Shown: positions 1-6,620 of the stretch, piece after piece
Layout of the letters: the number at the start of each line of letters is the position of its first letter
How positions within the stretch are numbered: the first letter of the stretch is position 1
NCBI GenBank assembly: GCA_964458545.1
Contig: CAYWJF010000075.1
Span: forward strand, 1 to 6,710
Length of the DNA: 6,710 nucleotides
Direction of reading: 5' to 3'
Origin: JAYFNU01 sp964458545
Lineage (GTDB): Bacteria; Bacillota; Clostridia; Oscillospirales; Ruminococcaceae
Program-made: the position numbers and the translations under genes
The notes under the pieces: model-generated
The model's input: only the letters and a program-made list of their open reading frames with translations
What the model was told of the DNA's origin: nothing
Database searches by the model: none

Positions 1-44
1 AATGTTGTTCCTATGATGTTAAACCTTAGCAGCAAGGCTTTTGT

Positions 45-743
45 TTATATCTCGCTGTTATGTCCGAAAACGTCTTTAATATGCTTGAAAGTACCCATTA
101 CGGTTACCGTAGAGCCCTCCTCAAGTATCGTAGCGGCGGTGGCGGGAACGTATTCGCCAGACGAAAGGCGAAGAAGAAGAACCTGTATGCCGTAGTTCTC
201 CTTTAGCCCTGAGCGCAGCAGCGGCGCGCCGCGAAGCTTTTCGGGAACAACATTAAGGGTAATGTTGGCAAGGGTTCTTTCACCGAACTCGTCAAGTATG
301 TTTATTGGGTTTGTTTTAGCTGAGAAGAATATTCTGTAGCCAATCTTGGTAAGCCATATATCCGTCGCCATACGAAACGCCTTAATTCGGCGAATAAGCA
401 TAAACAACGCGAAAAGAACGCCTAAAACAATTATAAGCTTATAAGAGGTGCTAATCTCGTTCTTATCGAAGGACATAAAAAGGTTTACCATACTTGATAC
501 TATCGTTATGCTAAAGGCGTAGCCAAAAAACATAATGACCCGAGCAAGCCTTCTTCTAAAGGGTGTTTCTACGACAAACTCGCTCTCTTTTGTGGTAAAC
601 CCTGAGTTTGTAAGTAGAGAGACCACCTGAAACTTCGCCTTCTCTTTAGAAAGCCCCGTAAGTCTAAAAAGGACGGTGAAGATATCAATTAGCAGAATAT
701 ACACCATCATTACAGCGCAGAAAAGAATTATTGACGCGTTCAT
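45..743 (-). CDS. Three-helix membrane protein with C-terminal TrkA-C (RCK-C)-like domain
   Basis: This 232-residue protein has three likely membrane helices, at about residues 4-28, 68-91 and 101-118. A basic stretch follows, then a soluble tail from about 158 to 225 that reads like a TrkA-C/RCK-C ligand-binding domain: a beta-rich pattern ending in a GSTVTVMGT-type strand. There is no Rossmann NAD-binding RCK-N half, so it is not a complete TrkA/KtrA subunit. Between helices 1 and 2 the segment LTNSGFTT (44-51) recalls the TxGFxT motifs of Trk/Ktr pores, but three helices are too few for such a transporter. RCK-C domains elsewhere bind small ligands such as nucleotides and gate ion transport; a sensing or gating role here is inference. 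The start is supported by GGGTGA about 3 bases upstream. The gene begins 9 bases after the lysozyme gene stops, so the two are probably cotranscribed. It is complete, ending in TAA. The specific function is unknown. Confidence 0.85.
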   Translation of the reverse strand: MNASIILFCAVMMVYILLIDIFTVLFRLTGLSKEKAKFQVVSLLTNSGFTTKESEFVVETPFRRRLARVIMFFGYAFSITIVSSMVNLFMSFDKNEISTSYKLIIVLGVLFALFMLIRRIKAFRMATDIWLTKIGYRIFFSAKTNPINILDEFGERTLANITLNVVPEKLRGAPLLRSGLKENYGIQVLLLRLSSGEYVPATAATILEEGSTVTVMGTFKHIKDVFGHNSEI

Positions 744-752
744 ATTTCACCC

Positions 753-1673
753 TTATTTCGCTGAAAAGTCTTTAAAGCATAGGTTTAAATCGACGCTGCC
801 GTCAATGCCGTCTATCTTGCCGCGAGCGGTATACTGCGCAATCGCGTAGTCGTAGTAAAAGGAGGGTATAGCGTCAAACTCGGCTATCCAGAAGTCATAA
901 TCGTCCAGCTGACCGATATCATACTCCATATACGCAAGCTCGAGGTTAAAATAGACCATCGGTGTGTAGCCCGCTTCTTTAATAGTATCACAAAAGGTGA
1001 TACAGGCGTGGGTTAAAACGTCGGTAGGCGTTCCTTTGGTTCTGTATGGCTCCTCACATTCGTAAAAATGCTCCCAGTCAAAAACAAGAGGGTAGGTAAT
1101 ATCCTTTTTATACGGCTCAAGAAGGCTAAGAAGCATTTCCGCTTCCTCCTTCGCCTCTGCTTCGGTTATAGCTTGAGAATAGAAGTACGCTCCCACGTCA
1201 ATACCAGCCGCTATCGCGCCTTCGATATTCTTTTTGTAATTCTCGTCCTCATATAGTCCGCCTTGGGTAGCGCCACGACGAGCTACACGGATAATCGCGA
1301 AATCGACGCCAGCGGCTTTTACCTTCTGCCAGTCGATATCGCCCTGCGCGTAGGAAACGTCTATTCCAAAATAGGTTTTCTCTTCGCCCTTGTAGGTGAG
1401 AATGCCATCTTCTAACGCAAAGGCTTCCTTATCCTTAAGGTTAACACAGACATTGTTCTGCGCGATAATTTGGTTTCCGTTATATGTGAAGTAATGAGTC
1501 TCGCCGTCCACTAATGGTGGCTCTATTTTTTCTTTACTTTTGCTTGTAAGGTTAACGATAAGCGACACGATAAAAACAACCGCGACTAACAGCGCGATTA
1601 AAAAAACAACAATCTCCCACGTAGAGAAACGCTTTTTCACATTCTTTGCCGCTCTTCTGAAAACTGACGCCAT
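753..1673 (-). CDS. Membrane-anchored glycoside hydrolase family 25 (lysozyme/muramidase-like) protein
   Basis: This 306-residue protein probably cleaves the N-acetylmuramyl-beta-1,4-N-acetylglucosamine bond of peptidoglycan outside the membrane. Numbering is from the chosen ATG. A basic N-terminus (about 1-18) and one hydrophobic helix (about 19-42) with no cleavage site suggest an N-in membrane anchor. A linker and small module of about 60 residues follow. The GH25 barrel runs from about 103 to the end and shows the family signatures: GIDVSYAQG with D105, D114-W115, the acidic pair in FDWE (D199, E201), AQY (279-281) and DGSVDLN (291-297). The in-frame TTG at 1703 would add 10 residues, but it lacks a ribosome binding site and lies upstream of the predicted transcription start. 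The ATG at 1673 has AGGT 6 bases upstream and was preferred. It is the first gene of a two-gene unit with the TrkA-C-like membrane protein. A cell-wall remodelling role is inferred; a phage origin seems unlikely given the anchor and the housekeeping context. Confidence 0.88.
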   Translation of the reverse strand: MASVFRRAAKNVKKRFSTWEIVVFLIALLVAVVFIVSLIVNLTSKSKEKIEPPLVDGETHYFTYNGNQIIAQNNVCVNLKDKEAFALEDGILTYKGEEKTYFGIDVSYAQGDIDWQKVKAAGVDFAIIRVARRGATQGGLYEDENYKKNIEGAIAAGIDVGAYFYSQAITEAEAKEEAEMLLSLLEPYKKDITYPLVFDWEHFYECEEPYRTKGTPTDVLTHACITFCDTIKEAGYTPMVYFNLELAYMEYDIGQLDDYDFWIAEFDAIPSFYYDYAIAQYTARGKIDGIDGSVDLNLCFKDFSAK

Positions 1674-1679
1674 AATTTG

Positions 1680-1683
1680 ACCT
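1680..1683 (-). promoter_or_regulatory. Ribosome binding site that decides the GH25 start
   Basis: On the minus strand AGGT lies 6 bases before the ATG at 1673, preceded by another purine-rich stretch (AAGGAAAAAGG). The alternative upstream TTG at 1703 has no such motif. This favours the shorter 306-residue product. Confidence 0.6.
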
Positions 1684-1705
1684 TTTTCCTTGTTATTTGA
1701 CAATC

Positions 1706-1734
1706 ATTCTAACATATATACCGTCGTAAAGCAA
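1706..1734 (-). promoter_or_regulatory. Predicted sigma-A promoter of the GH25/membrane protein unit
   Basis: Minus strand: a -35-like TTGCTT (1734-1729), a 17-base spacer and a -10 TAGAAT (1711-1706) preceded by TGT, which gives an extended -10 element. The predicted transcription start is near 1699, leaving a leader of about 26 bases to the ATG at 1673. The -35 match is weak, but the extended -10 and the position just after a terminator support it. Confidence 0.55.
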
Positions 1735-1740
1735 AGGATA

Positions 1741-1772
1741 AATTATGCCCCCGACAAGGCGTTGTCGAGGGC
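1741..1772 (-). terminator. Intrinsic terminator after thrC
   Basis: Minus strand: an 11-bp stem (1772-1762 with 1757-1747, one G-U pair) closes a 4-base CGCC loop and is followed by ATAATTTAT. It begins 15 bases after the thrC TAA. The hairpin is strong but the T tract is interrupted, so termination could be partial, with some read-through into the GH25 gene. In the plus direction no T-rich tail follows, so it is read as a minus-strand terminator. Confidence 0.75.
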
Positions 1773-1787
1773 TTGGTGAGTGTATAC

Positions 1788-3281
1788 TTACTGCTTAAGA
1801 AAATCCAGCACCGCTTGCTTAAGCTCAGGCACGGCGCAAAGCTTATTGTGGCGAATCTCCTTATCCGAAAGGCCAAGAAGCGGGAAGGGAATAGCTGTTT
1901 TTGTTTTTTCGCTTAATACCGAAAGAGCGTCAAATTCATCGACACCACTTACGTCCTTGTCGCTTATCGCCGAAAGCACGCTTTTTGCGAACTTATACGG
2001 GCTTGCGGTAGAGACGATAATTACCGTGTCGTCCGGTGAAAGCTTCTTCTTTTGTTTCTCATATACGCCGAAGGCTACAGCGGTATGGGTATCAATAAGG
2101 TAGTTGTCCTTCTTCCAAACAGACTTTATCGTCTTAGCGGTTTCAGTATCGTCTATGCTGTCGGCTATGAAGATTTCGCGTACCGCGTCTAATGTCTTTT
2201 CGTCCACCTCATATCTGCCCTTTGTTTTAAGGTCGCTCATCCATCCCGCGACCTTCTCGCTGTCGCGTCCGCAAAGCTCGTAGAGGAGCCTTTCAAGATT
2301 GGAGGAGATAAGGATATCCATAGACGGGGAAAGCGTCTTGTAAAACTCGCGGTTTCTGTCATACACACCAGTATTGATAAAGTCGGTGAGAATGTTGTTC
2401 TCGTTAGAGGCGCAGACTATCTTTCCTATCGGCGCTCCCATACGCTTCGCGTAGTAGCAGGCGAGAATATTTCCGAAGTTGCCCGTGGGTACAACGAAAA
2501 CTGCCTTTTTCCCCTCGGTGAGAATGCCGTTTGTACGCAGCTTCGCGCAGGTTCTTACGTAGTAGACTATCTGCGGAAGCAAGCGTCCCCAGTTAATTGA
2601 ATTTGCCGACGAAAAGCTATAGCCTAACGCCGCCGCGTCCTTCGCGAGCGACTCGTCCGCAAAAAGGTTTTTTACGGCGGTCTGCGCGTCGTCAAAGTTG
2701 CCCTTTACGGCTGTTACCGCTACGTTTTTGCCCTCTTGGGTTATCATCTGGCGCTTTTGCACCTCGCTTACGCCGTCTTGGGGATAAAGCACCATAATCT
2801 TTGTTCTGTCCACGTCGCGGAAGCCCTCAAGCGCCGCTTTGCCAGTATCTCCTGAGGTCGCGACAAGTACAGCTATATCCTTATCAGCGTTTTGCTTCTT
2901 CATGCTTGTGACTAAAAGACGCGGGGTAAGCTGAAGCGCCATATCCTTAAACGCCGCCGTAGGACCATGCCAAAGCTCAAGACAGTATACGCCGCCACGA
3001 ACCCTCTTTAAGGGCGCTATATCTGAGGTATCGAAGTTGTCGCCATATGCCGCGAAAACGCAGTCGCGTATCTCACCGTTATTGAAAGAGGGGATAAAGC
3101 GATTGATAATGCTCGCGGCGCATTCCTTATATGAGGCTTCGCCGTAGGTGTCAAAGTCGCGCTCGCAAAGCGCTGGAAATTCGTCGGGTACAAAGAGCCC
3201 GCCGTCGCTTGCTATTCCTTTTATAACCGCCTGCTCAAACGAAAAGCCTTCGTTAAAGCCGCGTGTGCTTTTATATATCAT
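1788..3281 (-). CDS. thrC: Threonine synthase (PLP-dependent, long form with N-terminal domain)
   Basis: ThrC converts O-phosphohomoserine to L-threonine and phosphate, the last step of threonine synthesis, in the cytoplasm. At 497 residues it is the long class that carries a separate N-terminal domain; STRG (5-8) and DGGLFVP (26-32) are typical of it. The PLP lysine is expected to be K112 in LWHGPTAAFKD (103-113). The phosphate-binding and active-site loops TSGDTG (142-147) and PTGNFGN (265-271) are present, as is DTHTAVA (397-403) near the end of the catalytic fold. No key residue appears to be missing. The start codon lies only 2 bases after the lysC stop and has no strong ribosome binding site of its own beyond purine-rich bases inside the lysC end, so translation is probably coupled. 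A strong terminator follows. Its substrate requires homoserine kinase, which is not encoded in this window. Confidence 0.97.
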   Translation of the reverse strand: MIYKSTRGFNEGFSFEQAVIKGIASDGGLFVPDEFPALCERDFDTYGEASYKECAASIINRFIPSFNNGEIRDCVFAAYGDNFDTSDIAPLKRVRGGVYCLELWHGPTAAFKDMALQLTPRLLVTSMKKQNADKDIAVLVATSGDTGKAALEGFRDVDRTKIMVLYPQDGVSEVQKRQMITQEGKNVAVTAVKGNFDDAQTAVKNLFADESLAKDAAALGYSFSSANSINWGRLLPQIVYYVRTCAKLRTNGILTEGKKAVFVVPTGNFGNILACYYAKRMGAPIGKIVCASNENNILTDFINTGVYDRNREFYKTLSPSMDILISSNLERLLYELCGRDSEKVAGWMSDLKTKGRYEVDEKTLDAVREIFIADSIDDTETAKTIKSVWKKDNYLIDTHTAVAFGVYEKQKKKLSPDDTVIIVSTASPYKFAKSVLSAISDKDVSGVDEFDALSVLSEKTKTAIPFPLLGLSDKEIRHNKLCAVPELKQAVLDFLKQ

Positions 3282-3283
3282 TT

Positions 3284-4510
3284 CTACTCAGCCTCTTCCT
3301 TATCAAGGTCAAATTTATCGAAAAGCGCCTTTACAGCTTCTTTAGCGTCGCCGCTCGCGACGATAAAGGAAATCTTTATTTCAGAGGTGCTTATCATCTG
3401 TATGTTAATATCAGCGTCCGAGATTGCCTCGAAGGCGGCGGCGAGCACCGCAGGGTTACTCTTTATTCCCGCGCCTACTACGGAAACCTTCGCTACGTCC
3501 TTGCCGTAGGTCATACCCGACGCGCCGAGCTTATCAACAAGCTCGTTAACTATAGGAAGGGTTATGTCGAGGATATCCTCAGAAACCGTGAAGGCGATAT
3601 CGTTATGCATTCCGCGCACCGCGCTTTGTATTACCATATCTACGGGAATATCCGCCTTTGCAAGGTCGCTGAAAACCTGCTTTGCCATACCGGGACGGTC
3701 GGGAACATCGAAGATAACGAGTTTAGCAACGTTAAAGTCGTGCGAAACGCCGCTTATCCGCCGAACTCCTTCAAGGCGCTTAGAATGGGTGACGAGGGTT
3801 CCTTTCTTTCTTTCAAAGGAGCTTAACACCTCGAAATCCACGTCGTTTTGCATAGCGCATTCTACCGCTCGCGGCTGCATTACCTGCGCGCCGAGCGAGG
3901 CAAGCTCAAGCATATTATCATAGGAGATTTCTTTAAGCTTCGCCGCCTCCGTTATTTTGCGCGGGTCCATGGTGTATATGCCGTCTACGTCGGTGAAAAT
4001 TTTACAAAGGTCCGCGCCGAGCGCAGCCGCAATGGCTATGGCGGTAGTATCCGAGCCACCGCGCCCGAGTGTCGCAACGTCGCCGTTCGGCATAATAGCC
4101 TGAAAGCCCGCGACAATAACTATCTTGCCTGCCGCAAGCTCGCTTTTTATCCTTTCGGGGTTTATACCCGTAAGTCTTGCGTAGCTGTAGCTTCCCTCGC
4201 AGTGTATACCAGCTTGAAAGCAGGTGAGTGAAACCGCCTTTTCGCCCATGCTTTGAAGGGTCATAGCCATATATGCCGCAGACTGCTGCTCACCCGTTGC
4301 CATAAGGAAATCGAGCTCGCGCCTGTCGTTATTTCTCGCTATTTCACCCGCGTCGCGAAGCAGCTCGTCGGTCAGCTTTCCCATAGCTGAAACAACCGCA
4401 ACAACGTCGTTGCCTTCATTTTTAATCTCTATTATTCTTTCAGCAACCGCCTTCATCCTCTCAAAGGAGCCCACCGAGGTGCCGCCGAATTTACAAACTA
4501 CCAATCCCAT
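3284..4510 (-). CDS. lysC: Aspartate kinase with tandem C-terminal ACT domains
   Basis: Aspartokinase phosphorylates L-aspartate with ATP, the first committed step towards lysine, threonine and methionine. The 408 residues equal the usual length of the Bacillus-type monofunctional enzyme. The amino-acid kinase domain (1-240) shows KFGGTS (7-12), TGE (72-74), GRGGSDTTA (149-157), TDVDGIYT (173-180) and DPR (182-184). Two ACT domains follow at about 262-335 and 341-405. The second contains STSEIKIS (374-381), a region that forms effector-binding sites in this family, so feedback inhibition by lysine and/or threonine is expected; which of them cannot be told by eye. The start has GGAGA 9 bases upstream. 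It lies 14 bases after hom and 2 bases before thrC, in the middle of the operon, which suggests an isoenzyme dedicated to threonine. The symbol lysC follows the Bacillus name; some genomes use thrA or ask. Confidence 0.97.
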   Translation of the reverse strand: MGLVVCKFGGTSVGSFERMKAVAERIIEIKNEGNDVVAVVSAMGKLTDELLRDAGEIARNNDRRELDFLMATGEQQSAAYMAMTLQSMGEKAVSLTCFQAGIHCEGSYSYARLTGINPERIKSELAAGKIVIVAGFQAIMPNGDVATLGRGGSDTTAIAIAAALGADLCKIFTDVDGIYTMDPRKITEAAKLKEISYDNMLELASLGAQVMQPRAVECAMQNDVDFEVLSSFERKKGTLVTHSKRLEGVRRISGVSHDFNVAKLVIFDVPDRPGMAKQVFSDLAKADIPVDMVIQSAVRGMHNDIAFTVSEDILDITLPIVNELVDKLGASGMTYGKDVAKVSVVGAGIKSNPAVLAAAFEAISDADINIQMISTSEIKISFIVASGDAKEAVKALFDKFDLDKEEAE

Positions 4511-4524
4511 TACTCTATTCTCCG

Positions 4525-5823
4525 TTAAAACCGTCCCGCGACGTCAGCGCCGTCAAGACAAATCATTGTGTTTATTTTGTGGATATAATCTTTTTTCATA
4601 AGTGCGCCGAGTGCCTCGCGCAGGTCGTCTTCCTTCGCCTTGTGCGTAATAATAACAAGTTCCGCGCGCTCTCCGCCGAGGGTATTCTGCTTTAAAGAGG
4701 CAAGGCTGATATTGTGCTCGCCAAACTCGCTCGCTATCCCCGCGAGTACGTTTGGTCTGTCGGAAACGAGCATTCGCACATAAAACTTGTTAGAGGTCGA
4801 GAAGATATCCTTTACAGGTTTGCTTTCGTAGCAGATTCCATTATGCCGCCCGAAGGAGTTGTACTTGATATTGCGGCAGATATCCATAATATCACCAACG
4901 ACAGAGCTTGCCGTCGGAAGCGAGCCCGCGCCGCGCCCAAAGAGCATTACGTCGTCCACCGCGTCCGCACGGAGGAATACCGCGTTAAACACGTCGTTTA
5001 CAGAGGAGATGGGGTGGCTTTTCGGAACAAAGGCGGGGCGGACATATGCTTCTATCTCGCCATCCGTTTCCTTCGCCACCGCTACAAGCTTAATAACGTA
5101 GCCCAGCGCCTTCGCGACGGAGATATCGGTTTTGTCTATTTCCGTTATGCCCTCGCAGTAAACCTCGGAGAGCTTTACCTGCGAATTAAAGGCAATAGTC
5201 GAAAGAATGGCTATCTTCCTTGCGGTATCAAGTCCCTCTACGTCGCTTGCGGGGTTAGCCTCGGCGTAACCGAGCGTCTGCGCGTCGGAAAGCGCGTCGC
5301 TGTATGAGGCGCCCTCTTGCGCCATCTTTGTCAGTATGTAATTTGTCGTGCCGTTTAGTACGCCGATTATTTCGCGGAACCTGTTTCCCGCGAGTGTCTC
5401 TTTAAGCGGCATAATTATCGGTATTCCGCCGCCCACGCTCGCTTCGTAGTAGAAGTCCACGCCGTTTTCCGCCGCGAGCTTATTAAGCTCGTCCCAATAA
5501 AGGGCAATAAGGTCTTTATTTGCCGTAACAACGTGCTTTTTATGCTGCATGGCCTTAGTAATAAACTCATAAGCGATTTTTGTACCGCCGATAAGCTCAA
5601 CTACTATCTTAATCTCGTCGTCGTTAAGAATCTCGTTATAGTCGCTGCAAAGCTGTTCTTCCTTAACGCCGAGCTTGCGGGGTTTGCTGAAATCAAGCTC
5701 AAGAATTTTCTTAATCTCAATCTCTTCGCCAAGCCGCTTTTCTATGTCGTACTTATTCAATTTAAGAAGCGTTACGACGCCTCCCGCGACCGTTCCGCAT
5801 CCGAGTAGCGCAATTTTAATCAT
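4525..5823 (-). CDS. hom: Homoserine dehydrogenase with C-terminal ACT domain
   Basis: This enzyme reduces L-aspartate-4-semialdehyde to L-homoserine with NAD(P)H, at the branch point away from lysine. It is 432 residues long, usual for the ACT-containing bacterial form. The N-terminal Rossmann domain has LGCGTVAGGV (7-16) and the TANKDL segment with K103. The catalytic domain has EASVGGGIP (127-135), NGTTNYIL (157-164) and DVEGLDTARKIAIL (194-207), with D194, E196, D199 and K203 at positions expected for substrate binding and catalysis. An ACT domain spans about 347-425 (FYVRMLVSDRPNVLAGIA), implying feedback control, most likely by threonine. An AGGAGT ribosome binding site 8 bases before the ATG confirms the start. 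It is the second gene of the threonine operon, 41 AT-rich bases after the ACT regulator gene. It is monofunctional, not fused to aspartokinase as in enterobacterial ThrA. Confidence 0.97.
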   Translation of the reverse strand: MIKIALLGCGTVAGGVVTLLKLNKYDIEKRLGEEIEIKKILELDFSKPRKLGVKEEQLCSDYNEILNDDEIKIVVELIGGTKIAYEFITKAMQHKKHVVTANKDLIALYWDELNKLAAENGVDFYYEASVGGGIPIIMPLKETLAGNRFREIIGVLNGTTNYILTKMAQEGASYSDALSDAQTLGYAEANPASDVEGLDTARKIAILSTIAFNSQVKLSEVYCEGITEIDKTDISVAKALGYVIKLVAVAKETDGEIEAYVRPAFVPKSHPISSVNDVFNAVFLRADAVDDVMLFGRGAGSLPTASSVVGDIMDICRNIKYNSFGRHNGICYESKPVKDIFSTSNKFYVRMLVSDRPNVLAGIASEFGEHNISLASLKQNTLGGERAELVIITHKAKEDDLREALGALMKKDYIHKINTMICLDGADVAGRF

Positions 5824-5864
5824 TGTATTATACTCCTAAATAAATTATATTAATAATAACTACT

Positions 5865-6311
5865 TTACTTAACGCCGTCAATACGCGCGTCAAGTACGCC
5901 GTCTATTGACAAAAGCGCGTCTATAAGCACCGACAGGTCGCAGGACAGGCGCTCTGTGCCAACAGACATAGTTACCGTCGCCGTTCCGTGAGAGGGGAGT
6001 CCTTGATTAATAGTTAAAACATTACCCTTGTATTTCGCTATCTCGCCGAGCACGCCAGAAAGAACTCCGGGTGTATGGTCAAGGATAAGCGAGATGTTTG
6101 AAATCTCCATAGAGCTCAAATCGAAGAAGGTAAAAATACCGTCGCGGTACTTATAAAAGGTGCTTCTCGCGATACCAAGCTTATCCGCGGCGTCCGGCAC
6201 CGAAGAAGCTTCGCCGCGCCGAATCATCTCCTTAACCTTCACGGTTTTCAGTATACCCTCGGGAAGTATATTCTCAGATACGACGTAAAATTTCTTTCCG
6301 CCTCTTTTCAT
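5865..6311 (-). CDS. PheB/UPF0735-family ACT domain protein, putative amino-acid-responsive regulator
   Basis: This 148-residue protein matches in length and layout the PheB (UPF0735) ACT family of Firmicutes. After a short basic start comes a helix-turn-helix-like segment at about residues 34-58 (SSVPDAADKLGIARSTFYKY), then one ACT domain at about 72-147 (ISLILDHTPGVLSGVLGEIA, with a proline-glycine turn after the first strand). ACT domains bind amino acids. The helix-turn-helix suggests transcriptional regulation, but the biochemical role of this family is poorly defined and the name PheB does not prove a phenylalanine function. The ATG is supported by GGAGGG 3 bases upstream, a rather short spacing. 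It is the first gene of the threonine operon, 41 bases before hom, so control of that operon, including its own gene, is a reasonable inference. A short palindrome at the predicted transcription start is a candidate target. Confidence 0.88.
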   Translation of the reverse strand: MKRGGKKFYVVSENILPEGILKTVKVKEMIRRGEASSVPDAADKLGIARSTFYKYRDGIFTFFDLSSMEISNISLILDHTPGVLSGVLGEIAKYKGNVLTINQGLPSHGTATVTMSVGTERLSCDLSVLIDALLSIDGVLDARIDGVK

Positions 6312-6343
6312 AAGCCCTCCGTGTTTGCGTGAGAAAGAATAAT

Positions 6344-6354
6344 TACACTGTGTA
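6344..6354. promoter_or_regulatory. Candidate operator: 11-base palindrome at the predicted operon transcription start
   Basis: TACAC-T-GTGTA is a perfect inverted repeat with a one-base centre. It starts 6 bases beyond the -10 hexamer of the threonine operon promoter, and the predicted +1 base falls at its edge. A protein bound here would block initiation. Short palindromes also occur by chance in AT-rich DNA, so this is only a candidate. Confidence 0.3.
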
Positions 6355-6360
6355 CGGACA

Positions 6361-6389
6361 ATTATATACTAAGTCTGCATATATTTCAA
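6361..6389 (-). promoter_or_regulatory. Predicted sigma-A promoter of the threonine operon
   Basis: Minus strand: TTGAAA (6389-6384), a 17-base spacer and a perfect TATAAT (6366-6361). Transcription should start near 6354, giving a leader of about 43 bases to the ACT gene. That is too short for a T-box, lysine riboswitch or leader-peptide attenuator, so control should act at initiation or on the enzymes. Confidence 0.75.
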
Positions 6390-6531
6390 TAGAATTCAAT
6401 AAAAAAACAATATAAAATATTTTATGCTTATTGCAGAAGAACTTTAGCGAATAATGTATTGTCATAACCACCTAAAAGATTGTTATTTTTGCAACAAATT
6501 TGTTTAATATCGAAATTTTGTATAAATATTC
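6390..6531. other. AT-rich spacer between the divergent promoters
   Basis: No coding region is visible here. The spacer holds two perfect palindromes: ATAAAATATTTTAT (6412-6425), and AACAAATTTGTT (6493-6504), whose centre lies about 34 bases upstream of the rightward -35. Either could be a regulator site, but both are AT-rich and short. I see no terminator or small-RNA signal in this stretch. Confidence 0.4.
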
Positions 6532-6559
6532 TTGATATATTTGTTAAGTCCGCTATAAT
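6532..6559 (+). promoter_or_regulatory. Predicted sigma-A promoter for the glycine riboswitch transcript
   Basis: Plus strand: TTGATA (6532-6537), a 16-base spacer and a perfect TATAAT (6554-6559). The predicted start near 6566 puts the riboswitch about 55 bases into the RNA, which fits a leader transcript running off the right edge of the window. Confidence 0.75.
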
Positions 6560-6580
6560 CAAATTATTGTTAATTATCGC

Positions 6581-6606
6581 CCGCCGTTTTTGACTATGAG
6601 CGGCGG
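6581..6606 (+). other. Leader hairpin upstream of the glycine aptamer
   Basis: CCGCCG (6581-6586) pairs perfectly with CGGCGG (6601-6606) around a 14-base loop. It is an all-GC stem in very AT-rich surroundings, which makes chance less likely. No T tract follows on either strand, so it is not a typical terminator. It may protect the 5' end or shape folding of the riboswitch leader. Confidence 0.55.
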
Positions 6607-6620
6607 AAGTATACGATTAA

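Noticed and set aside
21..40. Small hairpin just after the last minus-strand gene (AAGCCTT/AAGGTTT on the minus strand)
   Set aside because: The stem is short and AT-rich with a G-U pair, and no T tract follows on the minus strand, so it is too weak to call a terminator. The transcription unit may continue past the window edge.
1747..1772. Reading the 1747-1772 hairpin as a plus-strand or bidirectional terminator
   Set aside because: No T-rich tail follows on the plus strand and no plus-strand gene ends there.
3750..3790. Possible internal start for a separate aspartokinase beta subunit, as in Bacillus subtilis lysC
   Set aside because: A GAAGGAG-like stretch is present near residue 246, but no in-frame ATG, GTG or TTG follows at a suitable distance.
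3263..3826. Long plus-strand open frame (187 codons) over lysC
   Set aside because: It is antisense to a clear aspartokinase, has no recognisable domain, and arises from the codon bias of the real gene. The same applies to the 197-codon frame at 4714-5307 over hom and to the other plus-strand frames.
5844..5849. Possible internal promoter before hom (TATAAT on the minus strand, with TTAAGT 17 bases upstream)
   Set aside because: The -35 is poor and the predicted start would fall on the hom ribosome binding site. The 41-base spacer is simply AT-rich.
6412..6425. 14-base perfect palindrome ATAAAATATTTTAT
   Set aside because: It is made only of A and T in a very AT-rich spacer and is not positioned at either promoter, so chance is a sufficient explanation.
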